Part shown: piece after piece, positions 33,281 to 42,242 of the stretch
Layout: each line of letters begins with the position of its first letter
How positions within the stretch are numbered: position 1 is the first letter of the stretch
Source of the DNA: Acidobacteriota bacterium
GTDB lineage: Bacteria > Acidobacteriota > Blastocatellia > Pyrinomonadales > Pyrinomonadaceae
Length of the DNA: 64,000 nt
Direction: 5' to 3'
Assembly: GCA_019639175.1 (NCBI GenBank)
Contig: JAHBSK010000012.1
Coordinates: 1-64,000 of the forward strand
Translations under genes and position numbers: made by a program
The notes under the pieces: model-generated
What the model was told of the DNA's origin: nothing
The model's input: the letters and a program-made list of their open reading frames with translations, nothing else
Databases searched by the model: none

Positions 33281-35683
33281 ATGAGACAACAGCCGCGAAC
33301 GCTTTGGCACCGCTTGGCTTTTCGGTCGTCCGTCGCCGCTCTCATTGTCGCGTTTCTGGCATTTTCCGCAACCGCTCAGGCTCCGACGCCAAAGTCGGTG
33401 CTGGGCTTTCATCCGACCGATGACCGGACGATAGCAGACTGGACGCAGATACGTGATTATTTCAGCAAGCTCGACGCCGCAAGCGGACGTGTAAAGGTAG
33501 AGGAATTTGGCAAAACGACGCTCGGCAAACCGATGATCGTCGTCTTTATCTCATCAGAAGCGAACATCCGCGAACTGGACAAATACCGCACGATCTCGCA
33601 AAAGCTCGGCGACCCAAGAAAGATAACTGCCGGCGAAAATGCAGATGAATTGATAAAGAACGGCAAGTCGATTGTGTCCATTTCGTGTTCGATACATTCG
33701 ACAGAGATAGTTGCGTCGCAGATGTCGATGAACCTTGCCTATGAACTGGCCACCGCAAATGACGATGACACGCTGGAGATACTCAACAACACGATCCTGC
33801 TCCTTATTCCGTCATCAAACCCTGACGGCATAGACATAGTTGCTGATTGGTACCGCAAAACGCTCGGGACAAAGAGCGAGGGAACATCGCCGCCGGAGCT
33901 TTATCATCACTACGCCGGACACGACAACAACCGCGACTGGTTCATGCTCAATCTGGCGGAATCCAGAGCGATAACAAAGCTCTATTGGCAGGAATGGTTT
34001 CCGCAGATCGTCTATGACGTTCATCAGATGGGTGCGAACGGTGCGCGTTTCATCATACCGCCGTTCTTCGATCCGCCGTATCCGCGTATTCCGCCGTCCG
34101 TTGTTCGCGATGTCGGACTGGTAGGTTATAAAATGGCCGCCGACCTGCAGGCCGCGGGTGTAAAAGGCGTAGCGACGAACACGACATTTGATATGTGGTG
34201 GCACGGCGGATTTCGCACCGCGCCTTATTACCACAATTCCATAGGAATTTTGTCAGAGGCGGCAAGTGCCAATCTGATGACGCCTGTCGAGATACCGAAT
34301 GAAAGGCTTAAAGCAACCGGCCCGGCACGCGGGCTAAACTCGCCGCTTGGGCGGGCGATAAACCTGCCCGATCCGTGGGAAGGCGGCACGTGGCGTCCGG
34401 CGGATATTGCAAATATTGAGATGATCGCCAGCCGTTCGGCACTAGGGCTGGCGGCAAAATATCGTACGCGCTATCTCCGCAATTTTTATAACCTTAACAA
34501 AGCGGGACTCGAACGCGACCCCAACGAACCGCAGGCTTATGTCCTGACCGCAGGCCAGCCGAACACTGAAACCATTGCTCGGTTTTTGGACATACTGATG
34601 TGGCAGGGCATCGAGGTCTATGAGATGACCAGCGAGCTTTGGTTCAAACACGACAGGGAAATTGACGAATATCACGAAATGCCGTTGGGCAGCTTTTTGA
34701 TCTTTGTCGATCAGCCCCAGCGAAACAATATCCTCAGCCTCTTCGAACAGCAGGTCTATCCCGACCGCATCAATGCGAACGGCGAGCCTGACCGTCCGTA
34801 TGACGTTGCGGGCTGGACGCTGCCGCTGCAAATGGGCATTCAGGCCGACGCGGTCTGGGACACGCGCGATCTTGATAAATTTCGCGATACGTTAAAACCG
34901 CTGAAGGATGTCGATCAGGCTCGGGCCGTGATGAATCTCTCGCCCGCCGGTGCGTTTGCCAAGGTTCGCAATCCGCTCAGATCTCCGGGACGCGTCGGGC
35001 TATATAAAGGCTCGGCCGGTTCAATGGATGAAGGCTGGACGCGATATGTTTTTGATACCCACCAGATAAAATACACCTCTGTCACTGACCGCGATGTGCG
35101 TTCGGGCAATTTGAATTACGATGTCGTAGTGCTTCCTTCAATCGGCGAGAACGGTTTGGTTCGCGGCCTGTCGGCGGAGCGTTATCCCGAGGAATTTGCG
35201 GGCGGCATCGGCGAAGAAGGCACAGCTAACCTGAAAAAGTTCGTTGAGGAAGGCGGCCGTCTGGTGTGTTTTGACGCTTCGTGCGGCTTCGTCATAAAAA
35301 CGCTCGGGCTGCCGATAAAGAACGCTCTCACGGGTGTTCGCCGAAACGATTTCTACAACCCCGGTTCGATAGTCAAACTGACTGTCGATACCAGACATCC
35401 GCTGGCGCGAAACACCTTGCCGGAAACGCCCGCGTATTTCACCAACAGCTCCGCGTTCGAGGTCGCTCAGGACGCAATGAACGTCAGAACGATAGCGTGG
35501 TACGCCCGGACAAACGCCCTGATGTCCGGCTGGATGCTCGGCGAAAAGCATATAAACGGCAAGACCGCCATCGCCGAGGCATCACACGGCAAAGGCAGCG
35601 TCGTCCTATTCGCCTTCAGGCCGCAGCATCGCGGACAATCGTGGGCGACGTTCCCGTTCGTCTTCAACACGCTTGAAAAATGA
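33281..35683 (+). CDS. Secreted M14 zinc carboxypeptidase-like protein
   Basis: An 800-residue protein with a signal peptide (SSVAALIVAFLAFSATAQ). The M14 domain (about 30-330) has the zinc ligands H and E in SISCSIHSTEIVASQ and the third H in YDVHQMG, and the substrate arginine in HDNNRDWFM. The C-terminal ~450 residues include a glutamine-amidotransferase-like segment (VVLPSIGENGLV, FVEEGGRLVCFDASCGF). This large two-part architecture recurs in Acidobacteriota and Bacteroidetes. ATG 33281 has AAGGA 11 nt upstream; longer in-frame versions run back through the divergent gene and are artefactual. Confidence 0.9.
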   Translation: MRQQPRTLWHRLAFRSSVAALIVAFLAFSATAQAPTPKSVLGFHPTDDRTIADWTQIRDYFSKLDAASGRVKVEEFGKTTLGKPMIVVFISSEANIRELDKYRTISQKLGDPRKITAGENADELIKNGKSIVSISCSIHSTEIVASQMSMNLAYELATANDDDTLEILNNTILLLIPSSNPDGIDIVADWYRKTLGTKSEGTSPPELYHHYAGHDNNRDWFMLNLAESRAITKLYWQEWFPQIVYDVHQMGANGARFIIPPFFDPPYPRIPPSVVRDVGLVGYKMAADLQAAGVKGVATNTTFDMWWHGGFRTAPYYHNSIGILSEAASANLMTPVEIPNERLKATGPARGLNSPLGRAINLPDPWEGGTWRPADIANIEMIASRSALGLAAKYRTRYLRNFYNLNKAGLERDPNEPQAYVLTAGQPNTETIARFLDILMWQGIEVYEMTSELWFKHDREIDEYHEMPLGSFLIFVDQPQRNNILSLFEQQVYPDRINANGEPDRPYDVAGWTLPLQMGIQADAVWDTRDLDKFRDTLKPLKDVDQARAVMNLSPAGAFAKVRNPLRSPGRVGLYKGSAGSMDEGWTRYVFDTHQIKYTSVTDRDVRSGNLNYDVVVLPSIGENGLVRGLSAERYPEEFAGGIGEEGTANLKKFVEEGGRLVCFDASCGFVIKTLGLPIKNALTGVRRNDFYNPGSIVKLTVDTRHPLARNTLPETPAYFTNSSAFEVAQDAMNVRTIAWYARTNALMSGWMLGEKHINGKTAIAEASHGKGSVVLFAFRPQHRGQSWATFPFVFNTLEK

Positions 35684-35707
35684 TTGAATGGATCATCGTA
35701 TTGAACT

Positions 35708-35947
35708 ATGATTTATTTTAAGCGATATTTTCGCCCTATCGAGAATATCGAGGTGATCGCCCGCAGATTTGCGATCCGTGATCTCGAACGACTTCGCCGT
35801 CAGCATGGCGGACGCGATTGGCGTAAGTTGAAAGGGACGGCTCAGGTAGAGTTATTGGATGGTTCGATCCGATTCGCTGAGCTTCATTGGTACGAATGCC
35901 ACGGGGTTGGGAAGCGCGAACTGAAAATAAAAAGGCTCCTGGACTAA
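35708..35947 (+). CDS. Small hypothetical protein, first of a pair
   Basis: A 79-residue basic protein: helix (ENIEVIARRFAIRDLERLRR), then ARVELLDG-type strand (GTAQVELLDGSIRFAELHWY) and ECHGVGKRELKIKRLLD. Similar proteins are widespread as the first of two adjacent small genes in cyanobacteria and others. It sits 4 nt before the next gene. The basic surface suggests nucleic-acid binding; toxin of a toxin-antitoxin pair is one possibility. Confidence 0.7.
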   Translation: MIYFKRYFRPIENIEVIARRFAIRDLERLRRQHGGRDWRKLKGTAQVELLDGSIRFAELHWYECHGVGKRELKIKRLLD

Positions 35948-35951
35948 TGTT

Positions 35952-36179
35952 ATGAAAGTGATCCGATTTGTTATCTGTATGATAAACGAAGGTTACGAAG
36001 CCTCTTTGGAACTGCACAAGATCTACGGAGTGACGTCACCTTTGGATAATGATCCGGAAGAATATTTAAGGATAATCGATGAGAGCGGTGAGGATTATCT
36101 GTATCCGGCCAACTGGTTCGAGGAAGTGGCACTTGGGCATATCATTGAGGGCCGATTACTTGAAGCTATCGCGGCGTAA
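35952..36179 (+). CDS. Small hypothetical protein, second of a pair
   Basis: A 75-residue acidic protein (RFVICMINEGYEASLELHKI, then RIIDESGEDYLYPANWF). The SGEDYLYP motif and the Glu/Asp content are constant in this family, which pairs with the upstream basic gene. The stops and starts are only 4 nt apart. No function is assigned. The acid/base complementarity is compatible with an antitoxin-like partner. Confidence 0.72.
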   Translation: MKVIRFVICMINEGYEASLELHKIYGVTSPLDNDPEEYLRIIDESGEDYLYPANWFEEVALGHIIEGRLLEAIAA

Positions 36180-36233
36180 CCGTTTTTCGAGTGTCTGTTT
36201 CCGCAAGTCAGTAATGTAGTATAGCAATTAGCA

Positions 36234-38558
36234 ATGAACCGACCTCTACTCTTTTTTCCAATATTATTTCTGATATTTACCTTGGCCAAAGTGGGAAATG
36301 CGTCGGGATTCCTGCCATTGGGAAGTGAACCCGTTGTTCGTGTTGGCCTGATAACGAACGCTTCTTCGGTGAATATCACCACATCTGATACGCAGCTTGT
36401 GGCTTATGCGCCGGACGACCCGGCAAAGTTTCTGGCGGCGAATCGCGTAACGGTCACGGCCAGGGCATATCGGCCTTCGGTGATAGATCAATATATATTT
36501 GAGATACGCGGCATAGACACGGCGGAGAACGCCGCCGCCATTGCTGAACAGGTCCGCGAGGAAACAGGAGAATCGGCGATAGTCAGCCTTGATGGTTCCG
36601 CCAATGTTTGGAAGGTCTGGATCGGCGCTCCGAAAGAGTCAAAAGAAGAAGCAGACCAGTTCAAGGCGGCACTGGCGGAACGCGGCTTTTCGGATGTTTC
36701 CGTCACCATCGAGCAAAAGACCGTTCACAATCCCGATGCACTCGCCCTGTCACAGCAGGTGCGCACCGCAGGGAAATCTCAGGTCAGAAGCCTGATTCAA
36801 ACAACAACATCGACGCAGCCTGTCAGCGGCGCGGACGCTATTGTTCCCGGCCTGCGTGAACTTATCGTCAACGGCTCCAGTGCCGAATCAAAATATACAT
36901 CGCTGAAAACCGTCTCGTTCGGTTCTTTCAATGAGCGAGCAACACCGGTTCGTCTGAACGGAAAGGCGTATCGCGGAAAGATGGAGGTTTTTGTTAATTC
37001 GCGCGGTTCGCTTACGGTCGTAAATGTCGTGCCGCTTGAGGATTACCTGCTTGGCGTTGTCCCGGCAGAGCTTTCGCTCCCAAACCTCGAAGCCCAAAAG
37101 GCTCAGGCTGTTGCCGCAAGGACTTATGCCGTAGCAAACCGCGACGGTTTTGCCGCACAGGGTTTTGATGTAAAACCCGATGTCTGGTCACAGGTTTACA
37201 AGGGCGTTTCGATAGAAACCGCAATGGGAACGCGGGCCGTCCGCGAAACGGCGGGCATGATCGCCACCCATAACGGCAAACCGATAATGGCGTATTTTAC
37301 GTCAACCTGTGGCGGACGCACCGAAAATTCCGAGAACATTTTCGATCATGCCGAGCCATACCTTCGCGGCGTAGAATGTTCGCTTGAGGGCCGCGCTCAT
37401 TTCGATCCTTTTATGATAAAGACCTCTCGTCGTCCGGCCAGGCTTCGCGACGAAGGCAATCTGGCGAACGTCAGACTGATGTCGATGCTGGCGGCGAACG
37501 GTTATCTGCTGACGGCGGATCAGATGTCCGATGACTGGTTCGAGGATGCTCCAACTTCGGCGGAACTTTCCAACTGGATCAGCCAACTGGCGATAAGATT
37601 CAACAAACCCTTGCCCGCTGTTTCGTCCGACAGCGCAAAACCGGTCGAACTTGCGGCGATACTGAGCAGCTTTTTGCATCAGCCGGATGCTCCCGACGCG
37701 CTGCTCTCTGACTCTGACATCAACTACCATCTTTCCTTTGACGACGCTGATCAGATACCGATCAACCGCCGGGCTCAGATAGCAATGCTGATGCGTGACG
37801 GTTATTTCACACTGCGGCCCGACCTGACGCTCCAGCCGAACAGGCCGTTCTCACGCGGAATGATGATCCGTCTGATCCGGCAAATATACGAAAAGCAGAA
37901 ATGGACACCGCAGCCGCAGACCGGAACTGCACGGCCTTCGGTTGACGGAAAACTTGTTCTCCGTGCAGGCAGAACTGATCGGCAGATCAGCATTCGCCCG
38001 GACGTTTTTCTATTCAGGCAATTTGGCGGCGAAATGTATCAGGTCAGGGAAGCGGCACTCGTTGGCGGCGAAAATGTGAGGTATTTTACCGATGCTGCCG
38101 GAGCGATTTCGTATCTGGAAATAGAACCGACCACGCAGCCGACCGTCGCCGAAAATATGTCGCCGTTCACAAACTGGACACAGACGCTGGCCGCCTCCGC
38201 CGTCCAATCGCGGCTTTCGCGTTACGTTCGCGGCATCGGCACGCTCTATGACGTGAACATAAAACAGAAAGGCTATTCGCGGCGTGCGACAGAGATCGAG
38301 ATCATCGGCTCAAACGGCGTGAAAACATTAAAGGGCGGAAAGATACGCTCTGCCCTGCGGCTTCGCGAACAGCTTTTTGTCATCAACAAACGCTATTCCG
38401 GCGACCGCGTCGTCAGCTATACATTCACCGGACGCGGCTGGGGCCACGGCGTCGGCATGTGCCAATACGGAGCCTACGGCCTCGGAAAAATGGGCGTGAA
38501 ATACGACGACATCATCCGGCATTACTACACCGGAGCCGATGTTGTGAAGGCTTACTGA
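36234..38558 (+). CDS. SpoIID/LytB-domain protein with SPOR domain and SLH-like insert
   Basis: A 774-residue exported protein: signal peptide (1-24); SPOR peptidoglycan-binding domain (about 83-165, QYIFEIRGIDTAENAAAIAE to VSVTIEQK); SpoIID/LytB domain from about 210 (VVPLEDYLLGVVPAELSLP, AQAVAARTYAVANRDG, TSTCGGRTENSENIF) and resuming at about 690 to the classic end GRGWGHGVGMCQYGAYGLG. Between lies an insertion of about 270 residues containing an SLH-like stretch (NRRAQIAMLMRDGYFTLRPD). SpoIID proteins are lytic transglycosylases that cut peptidoglycan; homologues in non-sporulators act on cell division or amidase regulation. Confidence 0.88.
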   Translation: MNRPLLFFPILFLIFTLAKVGNASGFLPLGSEPVVRVGLITNASSVNITTSDTQLVAYAPDDPAKFLAANRVTVTARAYRPSVIDQYIFEIRGIDTAENAAAIAEQVREETGESAIVSLDGSANVWKVWIGAPKESKEEADQFKAALAERGFSDVSVTIEQKTVHNPDALALSQQVRTAGKSQVRSLIQTTTSTQPVSGADAIVPGLRELIVNGSSAESKYTSLKTVSFGSFNERATPVRLNGKAYRGKMEVFVNSRGSLTVVNVVPLEDYLLGVVPAELSLPNLEAQKAQAVAARTYAVANRDGFAAQGFDVKPDVWSQVYKGVSIETAMGTRAVRETAGMIATHNGKPIMAYFTSTCGGRTENSENIFDHAEPYLRGVECSLEGRAHFDPFMIKTSRRPARLRDEGNLANVRLMSMLAANGYLLTADQMSDDWFEDAPTSAELSNWISQLAIRFNKPLPAVSSDSAKPVELAAILSSFLHQPDAPDALLSDSDINYHLSFDDADQIPINRRAQIAMLMRDGYFTLRPDLTLQPNRPFSRGMMIRLIRQIYEKQKWTPQPQTGTARPSVDGKLVLRAGRTDRQISIRPDVFLFRQFGGEMYQVREAALVGGENVRYFTDAAGAISYLEIEPTTQPTVAENMSPFTNWTQTLAASAVQSRLSRYVRGIGTLYDVNIKQKGYSRRATEIEIIGSNGVKTLKGGKIRSALRLREQLFVINKRYSGDRVVSYTFTGRGWGHGVGMCQYGAYGLGKMGVKYDDIIRHYYTGADVVKAY

Positions 38559-38580
38559 GGCAGCCCGGCTAAGATCGGAA

Positions 38581-39102
38581 TCATCCTTTTATAACCCTGC
38601 TGACAGCCCGGGCGAATGAGGCCGGGTCGATAGCCGGATAGCGATAAAGCATTGGTTCTATCTCCCTGAAAAGTGCGGCCAGTTTCTCCTTCTCAATAAG
38701 CCTGCTTTTGAACATTGATTCAACATCTTTAATGTCCTGGGTGTGGCCGCGTTCTATTTTTGAAAGAGCTTGACTATAAGGATCGTAATGATAAAAATCG
38801 ACCTTGCCTTTGCGGTCAATATATTTGGAGCGGTCCTCCCAACCGGGAAGAGCAGGTATGAAGTCCGAAGGGCTGGCAAGTTCAATATTGATCCCGATCT
38901 TCTCTTTTAGCAGGGGGAGTTCACGATACAATTCATCAAGATCAGGCTCAAAACGAAGATCTATGTCGATCGTTGTGTCACGCCAGCCAAATAATACGGC
39001 GGTCGTCCCGCCTGTAAAATAAACTCGTACAGGGTGGCGAGCCTTACGGCCAAGCGAGTTCATGAACTCCTCTATCTTTTCGCGGTTCGTTCGGTCTCGC
39101 AT
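38581..39102 (-). CDS. Nucleotidyltransferase-like protein (DUF6036/AbiEii-like)
   Basis: A 173-residue protein with the nucleotidyltransferase-fold pattern: YFTGGTTAVLFGWRDTTIDI carries the G-G/S helix followed by T-x-D-I-D-L metal-binding acids, then a strand INIELASPSDFI and the catalytic region VDFYHYDPYSQALSKIERG. It resembles DUF6036/AbiEii-type minimal nucleotidyltransferases, which act as toxins in some two-gene systems. The start lies inside the last codons of the upstream small gene (31-nt overlap), a strong sign of coupled expression. Antitoxin partner: the upstream gene. Confidence 0.8.
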   Translation of the reverse strand: MRDRTNREKIEEFMNSLGRKARHPVRVYFTGGTTAVLFGWRDTTIDIDLRFEPDLDELYRELPLLKEKIGINIELASPSDFIPALPGWEDRSKYIDRKGKVDFYHYDPYSQALSKIERGHTQDIKDVESMFKSRLIEKEKLAALFREIEPMLYRYPAIDPASFARAVSRVIKG

Positions 39103-39353
39103 TCGACACTTCGTTCAAAACTCACAAGCCGTCTTATCAGAGCGTTATATTGCGAATGAGCGCCGGCCGGATCGAGTTCATGCAGTTTTTTGTAAAGCCG
39201 ATGTTCAGGTGAAGTGAATTCTCCTTCGGGCAGGCTGAATCCTGCTCGCCGCAAACGCGGTGCTCCTATTGAGACCAACAGCGAGTCGATGGTTTCCTTT
39301 CCCTCGACAAGGTCTTTTATTCCTCTGATGATGATATCTTCTCCTGGCCTCAT
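39072..39353 (-). CDS. Small protein upstream of the nucleotidyltransferase, probable partner
   Basis: A 93-residue charged helical protein (RPGEDIIIRGIKDLVEGKET, APRLRRAGFSLPEGE). No family recognised. It is translated first and overlaps the nucleotidyltransferase-like gene by 31 nt. In AbiEi/AbiEii-like modules the upstream gene is a DNA-binding antitoxin; no wHTH can be asserted here. ATG 39353 is used; another at 39371 would add six residues. Confidence 0.68.
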   Translation of the reverse strand: MRPGEDIIIRGIKDLVEGKETIDSLLVSIGAPRLRRAGFSLPEGEFTSPEHRLYKKLHELDPAGAHSQYNALIRRLVSFERSVECETERTAKR

Positions 39354-39495
39354 TACTAATGATTGTATCATTGCGCGGACAGCACCGCTCTTATTTTGTA
39401 CGCCCTATCAATTCAGAGACTGTCACATGCCGAAAGCTGCTTAAATTGTTTGTGTTTCAGAGAGCTACGTCTAACGCAGGATATCCTAACAGCAA

Positions 39496-39534
39496 AACGA
39501 ACTTCCGCATTCGGCAATGATACGGAAGTTCGTT
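39496..39534 (-). terminator. Probable terminator after the beta-propeller gene
   Basis: A perfect 12-bp inverted repeat, AACGAACTTCCG / CGGAAGTTCGTT, around a 15-nt loop. Read on the minus strand the second arm runs into a short T-run (GTTCGTTTTG), 33 nt after the beta-propeller lipoprotein's stop. This is the expected form of a rho-independent terminator for that gene. Confidence 0.65.
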
Positions 39535-39566
39535 CTTTACATCAAAGGATCAGTTAGGGTTTCGCG

Positions 39567-41474
39567 TTATTCGGCATTGCGGGCGGACCGTGACGGAGCG
39601 TAATTTATCCGCCGTGTTTCCGTGAGCGTTCCGTTTCTCATAGTTCCTTCAACTATCTCGTAACCGAGCAGGGCAAATGTTCTGCCCTTTATGAAAAGCG
39701 GCCTTGCGTTGCCGTACCAATCCACGCATGACGCCTGGCATCCGTCATTGATGACACCGGAGGTCTGCGAATCGAGTTCACCGATCTCCGAAAAATTCAG
39801 GAAATTGTTCCGCAGGAACAGTATCGATGCCGAGTCGCGTTTCAGATGGGCATAGCGTGACTCGCTGCCGCCGCGAACCGGCAGGCCCAAAATGCCGGAA
39901 TTATTTCCGTCGGGTTTATAGAAAAAGCCGTGGCTGCGAAGCTCGCCCTGCGAACCGTTCTCATAAACGTATCTTCCGCGAAGTTCGGGCCTGTTTCGCA
40001 GGCTGACCGCCGAAAAATAGAGATCGTTTCCGCCCGAACCGACGACGACCGCGTCAGTTCCCAGAGCTTCTATGCGGTCAACGCCGTGCGGAAGCTGAAG
40101 GCGTTCGACATCGCCGTCACCGTTCCATTTTACGGCAAAAAGCTCAGAGGCGGCTGAGCGTTCGTCACGCTGCCAGCCGGCTCCGGTTCCGTAGAGCAGG
40201 TAGCTGCCGACAAAGCGGTTCTGGAATGAATAACCTCTCGGTTTAGGCAGCACACGATAGTTCTCTTCGGCAACAGTGTCGCTGCCGTCAGAAAAACTGT
40301 TGACCGAAATGCGCATCAGTGCCGCTTCGCCGCTGCTTCTTTCGGCGTTCCACATCCAGTTGCCAGAACCGTTTGCCCGCACAAGCACGTTCAGGTGTCC
40401 GTCATTGCTTTCCAGAAATGAGAACTGATCGACCGGACTGCCTTTTGTTTGCAGTGCGGACGGGGCCGAACCGTCCAGCGGCATTTTATAAAGCGTCGAA
40501 CCGCCCTGTTCCGTGTAATAGTTTGCCGTCCATACATAAACGGATGACGGCGACACATAAAAAACATTTCCGGCGGGGCCGATCAGGGCCGTCGCCTGAC
40601 ATTCCATATTGCCCCGGCCAAGATCGCAGACCGTGACGGTGTGGAGCGCCGAATAAGGCATTTTTTCCATATCACGAGCTCCCATATAAACACGCGACGC
40701 CGGTGTTATCCGTTCAAAATCGTCGTGTGTCGCGCCCTTGCGCCATTTGCGGACGGCGGGCAGCGTTTCCTTCGGGTCGCCGCCGTAGTAGTTCAGATAC
40801 ATCGGCGAATAGAAGATCAGCTTATTGCCGATGAGGCGGCTGGCGTAGTTTCGCGAAGAGTAATAATCGTTTGACCGCAGGTGATAGGTCGAGCCGTAGG
40901 CAAGATTTCCCGCCCGGTCGATGGTGAACAGGCCGACCTCTGTTCCGCCGCGTGCATAGCTGTAACCGATGACGGCTATCGTGTCGCCGGAAACGAGCAT
41001 TTCGTCATACCACGTGCCGCTCGGGTCGATGTCCGGGCCAAAGGCGTTAAGCGACGAAATCGGCCTCAGATCATTGCCGCCGATCGCGACAGTGAAAAGC
41101 TTTCCGCGCCGCAAAATGACCAGATTGTCGCCGTGAACCTTGACGATCCCTCCTTCGTCAACTCCGGCGTGCTGTGTGTTGGTGACGGATTCCGATTCGG
41201 CCGCGCTTTTGCCGGCAGTGTCCGACGCAGGCGATGCCGATGGAACATTGTTGTTGGCGCTGAGGCTTTTTTGACGTTCATCGCGTCTTGTATTCAGCTT
41301 TTCAAAAAACTCCTCCAGCTCTTTTTCTGAGCCAAATGCCCGCAGATGCTTCCCGCTTTGCTGAACGGTTCCTATTCCCGGTTCGAGAACTGACGGGTCG
41401 CTGTAACCTGACACGGTGCAGCTGACCAGCAGCGCTATTGACGTAAAAACGGAACCTAAAACCATGTATCTCAT
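39567..41474 (-). CDS. Beta-propeller lipoprotein
   Basis: A 635-residue lipoprotein: lipobox SIALLVSC (C19). The mature part matches the 'secreted protein with C-terminal beta-propeller' family (Beta_propel): the hallmark TNTQHAGVDEGGIVKVHGDN (about 100-119), followed by repeated blades including LFTIDRAGNLAYGSTYHLRS and VYVWTANYYTEQGGSTLYKM. It has a good ribosome-binding site (GAGGAAG). It ends at the terminator hairpin 39496-39534. Probably surface or periplasmic; ligand unknown. Confidence 0.88.
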   Translation of the reverse strand: MRYMVLGSVFTSIALLVSCTVSGYSDPSVLEPGIGTVQQSGKHLRAFGSEKELEEFFEKLNTRRDERQKSLSANNNVPSASPASDTAGKSAAESESVTNTQHAGVDEGGIVKVHGDNLVILRRGKLFTVAIGGNDLRPISSLNAFGPDIDPSGTWYDEMLVSGDTIAVIGYSYARGGTEVGLFTIDRAGNLAYGSTYHLRSNDYYSSRNYASRLIGNKLIFYSPMYLNYYGGDPKETLPAVRKWRKGATHDDFERITPASRVYMGARDMEKMPYSALHTVTVCDLGRGNMECQATALIGPAGNVFYVSPSSVYVWTANYYTEQGGSTLYKMPLDGSAPSALQTKGSPVDQFSFLESNDGHLNVLVRANGSGNWMWNAERSSGEAALMRISVNSFSDGSDTVAEENYRVLPKPRGYSFQNRFVGSYLLYGTGAGWQRDERSAASELFAVKWNGDGDVERLQLPHGVDRIEALGTDAVVVGSGGNDLYFSAVSLRNRPELRGRYVYENGSQGELRSHGFFYKPDGNNSGILGLPVRGGSESRYAHLKRDSASILFLRNNFLNFSEIGELDSQTSGVINDGCQASCVDWYGNARPLFIKGRTFALLGYEIVEGTMRNGTLTETRRINYAPSRSARNAE

Positions 41475-41632
41475 AAATCACTTCCTCTTGTTCGGAATTT
41501 TGAATTTAAAATGAAAAAAATCTCTTCCGGTCTTAGAACGCTTCTCTGACGAACGGCTTGCAGCAAAATTTTTGTTAATTGCGACGCGGGAAATGCCGTC
41601 ATTGGCAAAAATGGTGTAATATCATCAACCGT

Positions 41633-42238
41633 ATGAACACCCTTTCTGCCGCATTGCTGCTTTTTCTGGTCATGGATCCGCTTGGCAACATTCCGCTTTT
41701 TATGACCACGCTAAAAAAGGTGGATGAAAAGCGGCAAAAGTTCGTCGTTGTTCGCGAACTGCTGATAGCTTTTGCGGTTTTGGTGATATTTCTGTTCGCG
41801 GGGCAGTATTTGCTGAAACTGCTGCATTTGTCCGAGACCGCATTGACCACGGCGGGCGGCATAATCCTGATGATAATCGCCCTGAAGATGATCTTTCCGC
41901 GTCGCGACAATTCGCTTCAGGAAGATGTTGAGGGCGAACCTTTTATTGTTCCGCTGGCGATACCTTACGTCGTCGGGCCGTCGGCAATGTCCACGGCGTT
42001 GCTGCTAATGAGTCGCGAGCCTGGGCGCTGGCCCGAATGGCTTCTGGCAGTTTTTCTGGCGTGGTTCGTTTCGGCGGTGATAATATATTTTTCCGGTTAT
42101 TTTTCCAGATTTCTAGGCGAAAAAGGCCTTGTTGCCATCGAACGCCTGATGGGCATGATCCTTATAACCGTCGCCGTTCAGATGCTGTTAAACGGCATCG
42201 CGGAATTCATAAACAATACCGGAAAGGTAGTCCAGTAG
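41633..42238 (+). CDS. MarC/UPF0056-family membrane protein
   Basis: A 201-residue protein with six transmembrane helices and the family signature FLVMDPLGNIPLFMTTLKKV at the N-terminus, plus AIPYVVGPSAMSTALLLMSR in the middle. MarC proteins were once linked to multiple antibiotic resistance, but the role is unproven; some homologues are annotated NAAT transporters. ATG 41633 fits the family N-terminus; an in-frame start at 41579 is too far upstream. Its stop is 4 nt before the exported nuclease-like gene, so they may be cotranscribed. Confidence 0.9.
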   Translation: MNTLSAALLLFLVMDPLGNIPLFMTTLKKVDEKRQKFVVVRELLIAFAVLVIFLFAGQYLLKLLHLSETALTTAGGIILMIIALKMIFPRRDNSLQEDVEGEPFIVPLAIPYVVGPSAMSTALLLMSREPGRWPEWLLAVFLAWFVSAVIIYFSGYFSRFLGEKGLVAIERLMGMILITVAVQMLLNGIAEFINNTGKVVQ

Positions 42239-42242
42239 AGCG

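Noticed and set aside
36234..38558. Evidence for sporulation (SpoIID)
   Set aside because: The domain is common in non-sporulating bacteria, and there is a SPOR domain and no other sporulation gene.
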